A stretch of DNA of 64,000 nt from Breoghania sp. (GCF_030066895.1 NZ_JASJAV010000012.1:1-64000); one strand, 5' to 3'. Counted from the stretch's first letter, positions 53,427-63,711 are shown. Made by a program: numbers and translations. Notes: generated by a model not told the origin, from the letters alone.

Positions 53427-54307
53427 ATGAGTACGGCTGTCGAGACCCTTCTGGAAATCCTTGATCTCGAAACCCTTGAATGCAACCTTTTCCGTAGGAG
53501 CAATCCGCAGTCCGGCTGGCAGCGGGTGTTCGGCGGACGGGTGATCGGGCAGGCGCTCGTGGCGGCCTCGCGTGCGGTCGGCGAGGAACGCACCGCCCAT
53601 TCCATGCACGGCTATTTCCTGCGCTCCGGCGATCCCTCGGTTCCCATTCTCTATGACGTGGAGCGCATTCGCGACGGCCGGTCCTTCACCACGCGCCGGG
53701 TTAAGGCGATTCAGCACGGCGAGGCGATCTTTTCGATGGCCGCTTCCTTCCATGTCGCGGAACAGGGGCTGAACATCAGGCGAAAATGCCCGAGGTGCCG
53801 ATGCCGGAGGATCTGCCCAGCGAGGAGGAGCTGAAGGAAAAGATCATCAAGGGCGCTGCGGGAGGGGCGTCGGAATCGGTGCGCCGCTATTTCGAGCGCG
53901 ACCATCCGATCGAGTTGCGCCCGGTCGATCTGCGCCATTATTTCACCAACGAGAAGCTGCCAGCCGAACAGTATGTCTGGGTGCGCGCCACCGACACGCT
54001 GCCCGACGACAACCGCATCCACCGCTGCGTGCTGGCCTATGCTTCCGACATGACGCTGCTCGACACGTTGTTGTTCGCGCACGGTCTGTCGATCTTCTCT
54101 GACCGGATCCAGCCGGCAAACCTCGACCATGCACTGTGGTTCCATCGGCCGTTCCGTGCCGATGACTGGCTGCTCTATGCTTCCGACAGCCCCTCGGCAG
54201 GTGGCGCGCGCGGGTTCAGCCGCGGCTCGTTCTTCACGCGAGAGGGAGAGCTCGTGGTCTTCGCCACGCAGGAAGGATTGATCCGTCAGCGCAAGGACTG
54301 GTTCTGA
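53427..54307 (+). pseudogene. tesB: Acyl-CoA thioesterase II, one frameshift
   Basis: Double hot-dog thioesterase of about 293 residues. ATG 53427 gives MSTAVETLLEILDLETLECN; FRRSNPQSGWQRVFGGRVIG and QALVAASRAVGEERTAHSMH follow, then FLRSGDPSVPILYDVERIRD. One G is missing near 53774 (GLEHQAKMPEVPMPEDLPSE). The second half is open: YASDMTLLDTLLFAHGLSIF (catalytic Asp/Thr region), NLDHALWFHRPFRADDWLLY and GLIRQRKDWF. A single lesion near the middle; it could be a sequencing error. Confidence 0.88.
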
Positions 54308-54337
54308 GGGGAAGAGTTGGCGTAAGGGGTTTGTCGT

Positions 54338-54469
54338 AGCCCATCCTTCGATACGCTATCTTGCGACGGCTCCTCAGAATGACGTTATGTGTGTTGTTGG
54401 TTTGATAGAAATTTCAATACGATAACGTCATCCTGAGGAGCGCCGAAAGGCCCATCTCGAAGGATGGGC
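54338..54469. repeat. Dispersed palindromic element, family II
   Basis: Arms 54338-54387 (GCCCATCCTTCGATACGCTA...) and 54422-54469 (...CTCGAAGGATGGGC) are imperfect reverse complements; the copy is more diverged than the one at 23049-23190 but shares CCATCCTTCGA and CGTCATCCTGAGGAGC. Lies between convergent tesB and xth. Confidence 0.78.
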
Positions 54470-54522
54470 CGCGCATTCAAACCACAGCCCGTTGGCAAAC
54501 CGCGGCCCGTTGGCGTTGTGCT

Positions 54523-55326
54523 TTACCCTTCAAGCGTCGCCAGGACGGGGGCGTGGTCGGAAGGACAGTCCCAGCCGCGGGCCTCGCGGACCACTTCCAC
54601 GTTGACCACCTTTGGGGCCAGCGGCGGGGTCACCCAGACGTGGTCGAGCCGGCGGCCCTTGTTGGCCGCCTCCCAGTCCTTCGCGCGGTAGCTCCACCAG
54701 GTGTAGAGCTTTTCTTCCATCGGCACGAAGCAGCGCATGGCGTCGACGAAGGGGCCGGCCTTGCGCACATCCTCCAGCCGTTCGCGTTCCAGCGGCGTGT
54801 GGCTGACGACGCGCGAGAGCTGTTTCGTCGACCAAACGTCCTGCTCGTAGGGGGCGATGTTCAGATCGCCGACGACCATGCACGGGAAGGTCGTGGCTCC
54901 TAGCCAGTCTTCCATCTCGTCGAGAAAATCGAGCTTGTGCTTGAACTTGTCGTTGATGTGCGGATCCAGCTCATCGCCGCCTGCGGGGACGTAGAAATTG
55001 TGGATCCGGAGATGGCGCCCGCAAAAGGGCACGTCAGTGGCGATGTGGCGGCAATCGCTGTTGTCGCAGAACTTGCGCCGCTCTGTTTCCGTCAGCGGTC
55101 GTTTCGAGATCGTGGCGACGCCGTGATAGCCCTTCTGACCCGAAATCTCGATGTTCTGGTAGCCGGCCTTGCGCAACGGCGCGAAGGGGAAATTGCCGTC
55201 CGGACACTTGGTTTCCTGAAGGCACAGGACGCCGGGCTGATACGTCTTCAGGAAGCGCTCGACGATCGGCAGGCGCAGTCGCACCGAGTTGATATTCCAA
55301 GTGGCGATCGTCAATCGGTCGGTCAT
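54523..55326 (-). CDS. xth: Exodeoxyribonuclease III
   Basis: Intact 267-residue AP endonuclease/3' exonuclease of base-excision repair: MTDRLTIATWNINSVRLRLP (Asn of the WNINS motif), VLCLQETKCPD (catalytic Glu), IHNFYVPAGGDELDP, CMVVGDLNIAPYEQD (Asp/Asn pair), GRRLDHVWVT and CPSDHAPVLATL (catalytic His). ATG 55324-55326. Retention of this repair gene is relevant to the G:C to A:T bias seen elsewhere; the repair defect, if any, must lie in another gene. Confidence 0.96.
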   Translation of the reverse strand: MTDRLTIATWNINSVRLRLPIVERFLKTYQPGVLCLQETKCPDGNFPFAPLRKAGYQNIEISGQKGYHGVATISKRPLTETERRKFCDNSDCRHIATDVPFCGRHLRIHNFYVPAGGDELDPHINDKFKHKLDFLDEMEDWLGATTFPCMVVGDLNIAPYEQDVWSTKQLSRVVSHTPLERERLEDVRKAGPFVDAMRCFVPMEEKLYTWWSYRAKDWEAANKGRRLDHVWVTPPLAPKVVNVEVVREARGWDCPSDHAPVLATLEG

Positions 55327-55422
55327 GGCCTTCGGGGAGTTTGAAAGAGGGCGGGAGCGTCGTTTGCGACGGCGCGAATAACGGCAAGATCCTACCGCTT
55401 TGTCGGCGTACAATCCAGTCCA

Positions 55423-56001
55423 TTGGCCAGCCAAATTTCGGAAGAAGACAAGCGCGATTTCGTGATGAGCCTCGGCGCCAAGGGCGTGATCAACCGCAAG
55501 GACTTCGACTGCTGGGGCCAATTGCCGAAGGTCAACTCGCCCGAGTATCAGAAGTGGTTTTCCGAGGTCCGCAAGTTTGGCAAGGCGATCTGGGACATCA
55601 CCGGCAAGGGCGTGAACGTCGATTTCGTCTTCGAGCATCCCGGCGAGCAGACCTTCCCCGTCTCCACCTTCGTGGTGAAGCGCGGCGGCATGGTGGTCTT
55701 CTGCGCGGGTACGACGGGCTTCAACATCACGTTCGATGCACGCTACGTGTGGGTGCACCAGAAGCGCATCCAGGACTCGCATTTCGCCCATCTGAAGCAG
55801 GCGGCAGCGGCCAACAAGCTGATGGTGGAGTGGCGGATTGATCCGTGCATATCGGAAGTGTTTCCCTGGGACCAGATCCCCAAGGCGCACACGAAGATGT
55901 GGAAGAACCAGCATGCGCCGGGAAACATGGCCGTGCTGGTCAACGCCCCTCATCCGGGGCTGCGCTCCTTTGAGGACGTGCTGGAGGCGACGGGGCAGTA
56001 G
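55423..56001 (+). pseudogene. ccr: Crotonyl-CoA carboxylase/reductase, 5'-truncated remnant
   Basis: The 192 codons match only the C-terminal half of Ccr (about 430 aa), the key enzyme of the ethylmalonyl-CoA pathway: FVMSLGAKGVINRKDFDCWG, QLPKVNSPEYQKW, DFVFEHPGEQTFPVSTFVVK, RGGMVVFCAGTTGFNITFDA and HTKMWKNQHAPGNMAVLVNA. Similarity begins at about 55430, immediately beside the divergent xth gene, so roughly 230 N-terminal residues and the promoter are gone. Inside the remnant, invariant QGSHFAHLKQ reads QDSHFAHLKQ (GGC to GAC at 55774), and DPCMSEVF reads DPCISEVF (ATG to ATA). The truncation cannot be a base-calling error. Confidence 0.88.
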
Positions 56002-56130
56002 AGGCCCCGTCCGCTTTACCCGCCTGGCTCGCTCATTCGAACCGGCGGGCGCGTTCATCCACCTCCAGGCGCTTTCGTCCGAGGGCGGCTTGCTCTACCG
56101 TCCCGGCAAAACGGGGCGGAGGATTCGGCA

Positions 56131-56700
56131 ATGGTCGTACTCAACAAGATCTACACACGAACCGGCGATGATGGCACCACGGCGCTGGAATCCGGCGAAC
56201 GGCGGGCCAAGCACGACCTTCGGGTCGCGGCCTACGGCACGGTGGACGAGATCAACGCCACGCTCGGGCTCGTGCGGCTTCATCTGGCCGATACCGAACT
56301 CGATGAAACGGTGATGCGGATCCAGAACGATCTTTTTGATCTCGGCGCCGATCTGGCGACGCCGGAGACCGAGGAGCCGCCGGCCTACGAGCCGCTGCGG
56401 ATCACGGACGAGCAGGTGAAGAAGCTGGAGGCGGAGATCGATCGTTTCAACGCCGATATCAAACCGTTGCGCTCCTTCGTCCTGCCGGGCGGGACGGCGG
56501 CTGCGGCGCATCTGCACCTGTCGCGCACGATCGCGCGCCGGGCGGAACGGCTGATGAGCGAGTTGGCGGGCCACGAAAAGGTCAATGGCGCGGCGCTTCG
56601 CTACATGAACCGGCTGTCCGATTTCCTGTTCGTGGCCGCCCGCTGGGTGAACGTGCAAGGGGCAGGCGACGTGCTCTGGGTGCCGGGAAAGAACCGGTAG
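56131..56700 (+). CDS. Cob(I)yrinic acid a,c-diamide adenosyltransferase (PduO type)
   Basis: Intact 189-residue enzyme that makes adenosylcobalamin from ATP and cob(I)alamin. Family blocks are LNKIYTRTGDDGTTALESGE (ATP site), AAYGTVDEINATLGLVRLHL, FVLPGGTAAAAHLHLSRTIA, RRAERLMSE and MNRLSDFLFVAARWVN. Adenosylcobalamin serves methylmalonyl- and ethylmalonyl-CoA mutases, which links it to the ccr remnant 130 bp upstream. ATG 56131 gives MVVLNKIYTRT. Confidence 0.93.
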   Translation: MVVLNKIYTRTGDDGTTALESGERRAKHDLRVAAYGTVDEINATLGLVRLHLADTELDETVMRIQNDLFDLGADLATPETEEPPAYEPLRITDEQVKKLEAEIDRFNADIKPLRSFVLPGGTAAAAHLHLSRTIARRAERLMSELAGHEKVNGAALRYMNRLSDFLFVAARWVNVQGAGDVLWVPGKNR

Positions 56701-56733
56701 GCCGTTTGGGATTTGCAATCGCGTGTGGCCGTA

Positions 56734-56852
56734 TCCGCCCCCTCTCCCATGGGGAGAGGGTCGGGGTGAGGGGATGATATCTCACGTGGATACGGAGGAG
56801 TCGATACCCCTCACCCGGCGCATGCGCGCCGACCTCTCCCCATGGGAGAGGT
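56734..56852. repeat. Dispersed repeat, family III, double copy
   Basis: Two head-to-head units: 56734-56800 holds CCCCCTCTCCCATGGGGAGA... through GATATCTCACGTGGATACGG, the inverse of the element at 33763-33814, and 56801-56852 holds a second partial unit with TACCCCTCACCCGG...CTCTCCCCATGGGAGAGG. It occupies the gap between the convergent adenosyltransferase and COG0523 genes. Confidence 0.78.
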
Positions 56853-56892
56853 GCTTAGAAGTGGGCATCCTGCATCGCCCAGAAAACACTCC

Positions 56893-58091
56893 CTACCCGA
56901 AATTCCCCTTGAAGCCCGATACTGCGAGCGGGTTGTCGAGCATGGCGGCGGAATCCGGCGTGTCCGTCTGGGCCGTGTCGGTGAAGGCGGCAAACAGCCC
57001 TTCGACGAAGCCCTTCGGCATGTCGCGGGTGATGCAGACGAGGCGGGTCCGGTGGTCTTCATCGGGCCACGCATCGAGGCGGACCGGCGGGTGGAACACG
57101 TGCTGCACGCCGTGCAGAACGACCGGATGGTCCAGATCCTCGGCGATCGCCACGATGCCCTTGAAGCGCAGCAGGTTCGGTCCGTGGGCGGAGCGGATCA
57201 GATCCAGGAACATCTCCAGCCCGGTCGCCGGGATCGGCTTGTCGCTCGCCAGCGTGAAGGCGCGGATGTGATCGTCGTGGCGGTTGACGTCGTGATGGTG
57301 GTGATGGTCGTGCCCATGATCATGATGGTGCTCGTGTCCATGATCGTGCCCGTGATCGTGGGAATGAGCGTGGTCCTCGTCGGCTTTTGCCTCTTCGCCC
57401 AGCCAGCGGCGCACATCCGGGATCTTGGTGTCGGGATCGTAGAGGCCGCAATTGAGGAGGCCGGGGACATCCGCCTCGCCCTTGGCCGCATCGAGAACTG
57501 GGGTCGTCGGATTGAGACGGTGGACGCGGTCGCGAAGGGCGGCGAGGCCGTTGCGGGCCTCCGGCGTTTCGGCAAGGTCGGACTTGGTCAGCACCAGCTG
57601 GTCGGCAACCGCGACCTGCTTCACTGCTTCCTCGTGCGCATCGAGCGTGTCGGCGCCGTTGATCGCGTCGATGGTGGTGATCACGCCGTCGAGCCGGTAG
57701 CGCATGATCAGGTAGGGATGCAGCATCACCGTGTGCAGGATGGGAGCCGGATCGGCCAGCCCCGTCGTCTCGATCACCACGCGCTTCAGGGCATCGATGC
57801 GGCCATTGTCGAGACGGCGCAGCAGATCCTCCAGCGTGGAGACGAGATCGCCGCGGATGGTGCAGCACAGACAACCCGACGACAGTTCGATCACGCCCTC
57901 GTCGGCAGTGGCGACCAGCAGGTGATCGAGGCCGATATCGCCGAATTCGTTGACGATGACGGCGGTATTCTTCATCGCGGGATCGGCGAGAATGCGGTTC
58001 AACAGCGTGGTCTTGCCGGAACCGAGAAAGCCGGTGAGGGGGACGGGTTCGGGCGGCCTGCGGCGCCGAACCGGTGTTTGGGGATCTGTCA
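56893..58091 (-). CDS. COG0523 (CobW-like) metal-binding GTPase with His-rich loop
   Basis: Intact 399-residue G3E GTPase. Walker A is LTGFLGSGKTTLLNRI, the metal site CxCC is in ELSSGCLCCTIRGDL, Walker B-like VVIETTGLADP and the guanine motif VLTKSDLAE. A long Asp/His-rich stretch (EDHAHSHDHGHDHGHEHHHD and onward, 57280-57375) marks a zinc-binding member, then the CobW C-terminal domain (NLLRFKGIVAIAEDLDHPVV). Such proteins allocate zinc or cobalt under scarcity. The start is ATG 58089-58091. A zur gene is present at 19.3 kb; no Zur site is evident directly upstream. Confidence 0.9.
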
Positions 58092-58151
58092 TGGCGACGT
58101 TCCTTTGCGCGTGCCGACCTTGTGCGGGCGCACGCGCATTTACTTTACCGC

Positions 58152-59590
58152 TTAGCGCGGCGAAGGGCGAGGGGTAGGGGTGCCGTCGGCGGCATTGGCC
58201 GGCAGCTTGACGATGATCGGGGCCGAAGTTTCCTTGACGGGTTTGGCGCGCGGCGGCATGACGACGCCGAAGGGGGTGGCGACGGTCTCCGCCGGATCTG
58301 CCTTGGCGGGCGCGTGCAGCGGCACGGCTTTCTTGGCATTGGGCGCGATCTTCAGGCTCACGCTCACCATCTTGCCGGCATTGCGGCGCTTGCCGATGAG
58401 GTGGTCCAGAACCTCCGCCCAGTCGACCTTCTTGTCGCTCGTGCGCGGAACCGTTGGTGTCGCCCTTGGATCTCTGGATCTGGTCCGGCAGAATCCGTGC
58501 GCTCTTGCCCGCATAGGCTGTCGTTACGCCGGGAAGATTGGTCGCCGCGCGGACGGCCGAAGGACCGACGTAAGCCTGAAGAAGATCGGCGACACCGAGC
58601 TTCTTGTTGCGTCTGCAATAGCCGTCGGCGGGCAGAGACCTCCGATCGTGCGTGGCCTTTTCATGTCGTCGAGCTTTTCGTGGCGGGTAGAAGAGTCCTC
58701 CGCTGTCAAAGCCCTCTTCGATGAGCTGGCGCGCCTTGGCGGCGCGCTCCAGTCCGGAGGCGGCTCCGAAGACGATCGCCACGACCGTGCGCCTGCCGCG
58801 CGTGGCGGAAACGGCGACATTGTAGCCGGCGTTGCAGATGTAGCCGGTTTTCGACCCGTTGGCGCCGCGCACCCGGCGCAGGTATTCGCGGTTGGCCGAA
58901 CGCATCAGGTGCTTGCCGAAATGGACGCCGGCATAGCCGTAAAGCTTGCGGTAGCGCGGAAAGTCGCGCAGCATGGCCATGTCGTGGACCGAGGAATAGT
59001 GGTTGGTGTCGGGCAGGCCGTGCGGATTGACGAAATGGGTGTCGCGTATGCCGAGCTTGCGCGCGGTTTCGTTCATCACGGCGGCAGACCCTGCCTGCGA
59101 TCCGCCCACCGTCTCCGCCACGACGACGGCGATGTCATTGGCGGATTTCACCAGCATGACCTTCAGGGCCGCATCGAGGCTGAGCTGCGTGCCCGCCTTC
59201 AACCCCATCTTGGAGGGCGGCTGGGCGGCGGCATGGGCGGAAACGGTGACGGGCGAGGACAACGTCACCCGGCCCTCTTTCAGGGCGGTGAAGGTGACAT
59301 AGGCCGTTATCAGTTTGGTGAGGGAATTCGGGATACCAGTGATGGAAGGCGTCGTGTTCGTCGATCACCTCGCCGGGATTGAGCTCATAGACGATCCAGG
59401 AGGCGACCTTGGCCTGCGCGGTCGAGACGGCGGAAACGGTCAGGATCAACACGCCGACCAGGCACGCCAGACAGGTCAGGCAACCGGAAACCCCCGTCAG
59501 GCGACTGGAAAATGAACGGACGGGCTTCGTTCCTAACGGGGGGCGCGGGAATTTCGAAACGCTCAAATTGACCTCGCCAATCGACCTCAT
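58152..59590 (-). pseudogene. D-alanyl-D-alanine carboxypeptidase (PBP5/6-like), frameshifts and small deletion
   Basis: S11-family serine peptidase that trims peptidoglycan stem peptides. ATG 59588-59590, then a long basic N-terminus and signal segment CLTCLACLVGVLILTVSAVS. A shift near 59343 (WYP to SLTKLITAYVTFTA) precedes the catalytic SxTK Ser-Lys pair. MLVKSANDIAVVVAETVGGS holds the SxN motif and RGANGSKTGYICNAGYNVAV the KTG motif. DMAMLRDFPRYRKLYG lacks about five residues found in relatives (MAML-ARALL-RDFP). Further shifts near 58650 and 58460 lead to the tail VSVSLKIAPNAKKAVPLHAP and TAA 58152-58154. Confidence 0.78.
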
Positions 59591-59901
59591 TGGTGTCTTG
59601 AAAAATGAATACCGTGTGTCTTCGACCGGGTATCAATAGCCGATCAGGGGGCTGCTTTGCAAAATTTTCCCTGACATAGCGGCCACAAGGCCCCTGTTCA
59701 AAGACCCGGTTCGCGAGGGCTCGTGCGCGCAAAAGCACCTGTAATCGCGCAACTTTTAGGCGGTAGCCTTCTTTCTGTTCAATTGTCGCGCACTCGTTCA
59801 CAATGGAGCCGTGAAAACGGGCTTTTGTGAGACTTGGCCCGCTGTTTGCTCATTACAGATGTTCAACAACACCCAAGACGGTTTCCCGGTCCGGTCATTT
59901 C
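59591..59901. other. Intergenic region between the carboxypeptidase and urease genes
   Basis: About 310 bp between divergent genes. TTTCTGTTCAATTGTCGCGC and other AT-containing stretches could carry promoters for both sides, but I see no clear dyad or known box and no ORF worth calling. Confidence 0.3.
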
Positions 59902-60751
59902 GTGCTTGCCCCCGCTCTTCCCGATGAAGCGACCAGCTGCGCCCTGCAGCGCGCGCGGGGAGGCGCATGTCGCGTTTGCGCATGACGGGCAGACGACGCG
60001 GCTCGCCGATCTCTACCAGAAGAGATGCGCCAAGATCCTGCCGCCGCGGGTCTACGGTGAGCGCCAGGCGGTGCTCCTGAACACGGCGGGCGGCGACCGG
60101 CTGGATTCTTCGGCCCCGTGGGGCCGTGGCGCCTCGGCGATCGTCACCAGTCAGGCGGCGGAGCGGATCTATCGCAGCCTGGGCGATGCGGGGCGGGTGA
60201 CGAACCGGCTCGTCGTCTAGGACGGCGCTTCGGCAACTTGGATGCCTCAGGAAACCATCGTCTTTAATGACTCGCGGCTCGACCGTCGGCTGGATGCGGA
60301 GCTTTGTGGGTCCGCGCGGCTTCTGGCGGTGGAGGCGGTGGTGCTCGGCCGTTTGCCATGGGCGAAACCGTGGACAGACTAAATTTTATTTTCGCGGCCA
60401 TTGGCGCATTCGCCGCGACGGATGGCTGCTTTACGCCGACGACGTGCGGCTGGTGGGCGATGCGCGCTCCATTCTTTCCGGCTCGGCGACGGGGCGCGAC
60501 GCTTGCGCATTTGCCTCCATCGTGGCGGTGGAGGAAGGTGTAGGGGTTAAGAGTCGAGGAGGCGCGGGCCATTCTGGGCAGCTGCCGCGACAGAGACCCC
60601 GGCGGGCAGCTCTCCTGCGGGGGCGAGCGCCTGGGGCGGCGTGCTGGTCGTTCGGCTGCTGTCGCGCGACGCGCAGATCCTGCGCGACACGATCATCCGA
60701 TTTCTGCAGGACTGGCGCGGTGCGGAGCTGCCGCGGGTCTGGCATTGCTGA
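59902..60751 (+). pseudogene. ureD: Urease accessory protein UreD, heavily disrupted
   Basis: UreD (UreH) recruits UreF-UreG for nickel delivery to urease. Blocks are RGEAHVAFAHDGQTTRLADL, YQKRCAKILPPRVYGERQAV, TSQAAERIYRSLGDAGRVTN, WMPQETIVFNDSRLDRRLDA, GWLLYADDVRLVGDARSILS and a C-terminal LRDTIIRFLQDWRGAELPRV. NTAGGDRLD lacks four residues of the nearly universal NTAGGLTGGDR (12 bp, near 60090). TAG 60218-60220 interrupts RLVV*DGASATW, and shifts lie near 59950, 60350, 60395 and 60560. The start is uncertain; GTG 59902 in the frame of ALQRARG is my best guess. Stop TGA 60749-60751. Confidence 0.75.
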
Positions 60752-60770
60752 AAAAAGTCGAGGACAAGGC

Positions 60771-61066
60771 ATAAACCTGACGCCCAGGGAGAAAGACAAG
60801 CTGATGACCGCCATGGTGTCGCCCGCAGGCGACTGGAGCGGGGTGTGAAGCTCAACTATCCGGAGGCGGTCGCCCTGATCTTCGATTTTGTCACTGAAGG
60901 CGCGCGCGACGGGCGCAGCGTGGCGGACCTGATGCGCGACGGCGCCAAGGTCGTGACCCGCGATCAGGTGATGGAGGGCGTTGCGGAGATGATCCACGAC
61001 GTGCAGGTCGAGGCGACCTTTCCCGACGGTACCAAGCTAGTGATCGTGCATGAACCGATCCGGTGA
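60771..61066 (+). pseudogene. ureA: Urease gamma subunit, ATA start and frameshift
   Basis: The family N-terminus [11 protein letters not shown] is present as [17 protein letters not shown] at 60771, with GAGG 7 bp before it: the start codon appears changed from ATG to ATA. After AMVS a 1-2 bp shift and loss of a few codons (family [10 protein letters not shown]) occur near 60822-60828; the frame then continues [40 protein letters not shown] and [20 protein letters not shown] to TGA 61064-61066. An in-frame GTG at 60845 could express only the last two thirds. Confidence 0.8.
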
Positions 61067-61110
61067 CGGACCCGCGACAGTGATTTGAACCAAGAGGTAA
61101 GGGGTACGCC

Positions 61111-61416
61111 ATGATCCCCGGAGAAGTTCTGCCGGCAGACGGCGAATTTGAACTCAATGTCGGCCTTGAAACGCTTCAGCTGGAAGTCGCCAATACGGGC
61201 GATCGGCTGATTCAGATCGGCAGCCATTTCCATTTTGCCGAGACGAATACCGGTCTCTCCTTCGACCGCGAGGCGGTCAAGGGCATGCGGCTTGATATTC
61301 CCGCGGGAACCGCGGTGCGTTTCGAGCCGGGTCAGACGCGGCGCGTGACGCTGGTGCTCTATCGCGGCGAGCGCACCGTCTACGGCTTCAACCAGGCGGT
61401 GATGGGGAAGCTGTGA
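61111..61416 (+). CDS. ureB: Urease beta subunit
   Basis: Intact 101-residue subunit: [20 protein letters not shown], then [40 protein letters not shown] and [20 protein letters not shown]. UreB packs with UreA and UreC in the (alpha-beta-gamma)3 urease. GAGGTAAGGG lies before ATG 61111. It is the only unbroken urease structural gene here. Confidence 0.94.
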   Translation: MIPGEVLPADGEFELNVGLETLQLEVANTGDRLIQIGSHFHFAETNTGLSFDREAVKGMRLDIPAGTAVRFEPGQTRRVTLVLYRGERTVYGFNQAVMGKL

Positions 61417-61514
61417 GCTAGAGGACGAAGACGGTGGCCAGAATGTCGGACAGCTCCTGCCAAAGCGGCGTGCGCAATCCTTTGCTCGACGGGCCCCGGA
61501 TTTCGCTCGCTCAT

Positions 61515-61801
61515 TCAGGCGGCATGGTCGATCAGGCCGAGAAGGCGATCCAGCGTTTCGCCGATGATCGGGTCGCTGTCCGTGCGACCGGCAGCGGCCA
61601 TCGCGTCGTCGATCTCGACAGCGACGTTTTTTTCCTTGTCGGACGAATGCGCGGCGGTTGGGCTTTCCACGGGCGCCGGAGCAACCGCCTGGTGGTGGAC
61701 AGGTCCGCATGAGGATCCGTGCTCAACGGCCCGCCCGGGGTTACGGCGATATAGGCGACCGCAACAGTTGCCACGGCCAGGAGAATCCAGAACTTGCGCA
61801 T
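61515..61801 (-). pseudogene. Small membrane-anchored protein antisense within the urease cluster, frameshifted
   Basis: Between ureB and ureC a minus-strand frame reads [20 protein letters not shown] (one membrane segment or uncleaved signal), [12 protein letters not shown] and, after a 1-bp shift near 61710, [40 protein letters not shown] and [20 protein letters not shown] with TGA 61515-61517. The second part is more protein-like than the uncorrected frame. I know no family for it. Small genes between ureB and ureC occur in some alphaproteobacteria, but an opposing one is unusual. Confidence 0.5.
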
Positions 61802-62003
61802 CGCTCCGTGTCTTCGTTCGACGGGCGGAAGGGGGCCCGTCGTCAACGCTCTGGACATGGCCTTCGAACGTGGTCCGGTACGGGCGATGTCGGGATCATT
61901 TCTTGGCAAATTTGGGCCGAGCCTACCCGAATGATGAACAAAATGACAGCTCCCTGTACGGGACTGGAACAGAATGCGATGGTTGTAAGAGGAGCCGTTC
62001 CCA

Positions 62004-63711
62004 ATGTCCTAATAAGATGCCGCGTGCGGCCTATGCCGATATGTTCGGTCCCACGACCGGCGACTGCGTGCGGCTCGCCGATACCGAACTCTTCATTGAA
62101 GTGGAAAAGGACTTCACCACCTACGGCGAGGAGGTCAAGTTCGGCGGCGGAAAGGTGATCCGCGACGGCATGGGGCAGTCGCAGGTCATGCGTTCCGGCG
62201 GGGCTGTCGACATGGTCATCATCAATGCGCTGATCGTCGACCACTGGGGTATCGTCAAGGCCGATGTGGGCCTGAAGGATGGACGCATCGCGGGCATCGG
62301 CAAGGCGGGCAATCCGGATGTGCAGCTCGATGTCGACATCGTCATCGGCCCGGGCACGGAAGCGATTGCGGGCGAAGGCAAGATTCTGACCGCGGGCTGC
62401 ATCGACTCCCACATTCACTTCATTTGTCCGCAGCAGATCGACGAGGCGCTCTATTCCGGCGTGACCACGATGATCGGCGGCAGCACGGGACCGGCACCAA
62501 CGCCACGACGTGTACGCCCGGCTCCTTCCACATCGCGCGCATGATCCAGTTCGCCGATGCCTTCCCGATGAACTTTGCGTTCGCGGGCAAGGGCAATGCG
62601 GCGCTGCCCGCCGCATTTGAGGAACAGGTGCGCGCCAGTGCGACTGCGCTGAAACTGCACGAGGACTGGGGCACGACCCCGGCGGTGATCGATTGCTGCC
62701 TGTCGGTGGCGGATGCCTACGATGTGCAGGTGATGATCCATACCGACACGCTGAACGAATCCGGCTTCGTGGAGAACACGGTCGGCGCCTTCAAGGGCTG
62801 CACGATCCATGCTTTCCACACGGAAGGCGCCCGCGGTGGGCATGCGTCCGATATCCTGAAGGCGGTCAGTCAGCCGAACGTCATTCCGTCCTCAACCAAC
62901 CCGACCCGACCTTACACGCGCAACACGATCGGCGAGCATATCGACATGCTGATGGTGTGCCACCATCTCGATTCATCGATTCCGGAAGACGTGGCCTTTG
63001 CCGAAAGCCGTATCCGCAAGGAGACGATTGCGGCGGAAGACATCCTGCACGACATGGGCGTGCGCTCCATCATTGCCTCCGACAGTCAGGCCATGGGCCG
63101 TGTCGGCGAAGTGGTGATCTGCACGCTGCAAACCGCGCACAAGATGAAGGGTGCAGCGCGGACGTCTGGCGGAGGAAACCGACGACAACGACAACCTTCG
63201 CGTCAAGCGGTACATCTCCAAGGTCACTATCAACCCGACGATCACGCACGGCATGGATGCGCATATCGGCTCGGTGGAGGTCGACAAGCTGGCCGATCTG
63301 GTGCTGTGGGATCCCGCCTTCTTCGGCGTGAAGCCCGACTTGGTGCTGAAGATGGGCACCATCGTCGCCGCGCTGATGGGCGATCCAAACGCCTCCATTC
63401 CGACACCGCAGCCGGTTCACTACCGGCCGATGTTCGGCGCCTTCGGCAAGTCGCTCGAGGCGTTTGCCGTCACCTTCGTCTCCAAGGCGGCCTACGAGGC
63501 GGGACTTGGTGCTGCGCTGGAACTGGGCAAGACGCTCTTGCCGGTGTCGAACACGCGCTCGGGCATCTCCAAGGCCTCAATGATCCACAATTCGGCGACC
63601 CCGCAGATCGAGGTCGATCCGGAAACCTACGAGGTGCGCTGCGACGGTGAGTTGATAACCTGCGAACCGGCGGACGTTCTGCCCATGGCGCAGCGTTATT
63701 TCCTTTTCTGA
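62004..63711 (+). pseudogene. ureC: Urease alpha (catalytic) subunit, frameshifts
   Basis: UreC carries the bi-nickel site. Ligand motifs are intact: [11 protein letters not shown] (two His), [12 protein letters not shown] (carbamylated Lys), [13 protein letters not shown] (His), [16 protein letters not shown] (His) and [14 protein letters not shown] (Asp), plus the flap His in [13 protein letters not shown]. Lesions are an extra base near 62012 ([14 protein letters not shown]), a shift with a few bases lost near 62490 (GGSTGP to [11 protein letters not shown]), and an extra G near 63151 (HKMK to [14 protein letters not shown]). Missense changes include TGDCVRL for TGDRVRL and LTAGCIDSH for LTAGGIDTH. 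Stop TGA 63709-63711. Confidence 0.88.

Noticed and set aside
56893..59268. 791-codon fusion of carboxypeptidase and COG0523 GTPase
   Set aside because: The long frame arises because frameshifts in the carboxypeptidase gene happen to leave one frame open into the GTPase gene; the middle is non-homologous Arg-rich sequence and the GTPase has its own ATG at 58091.
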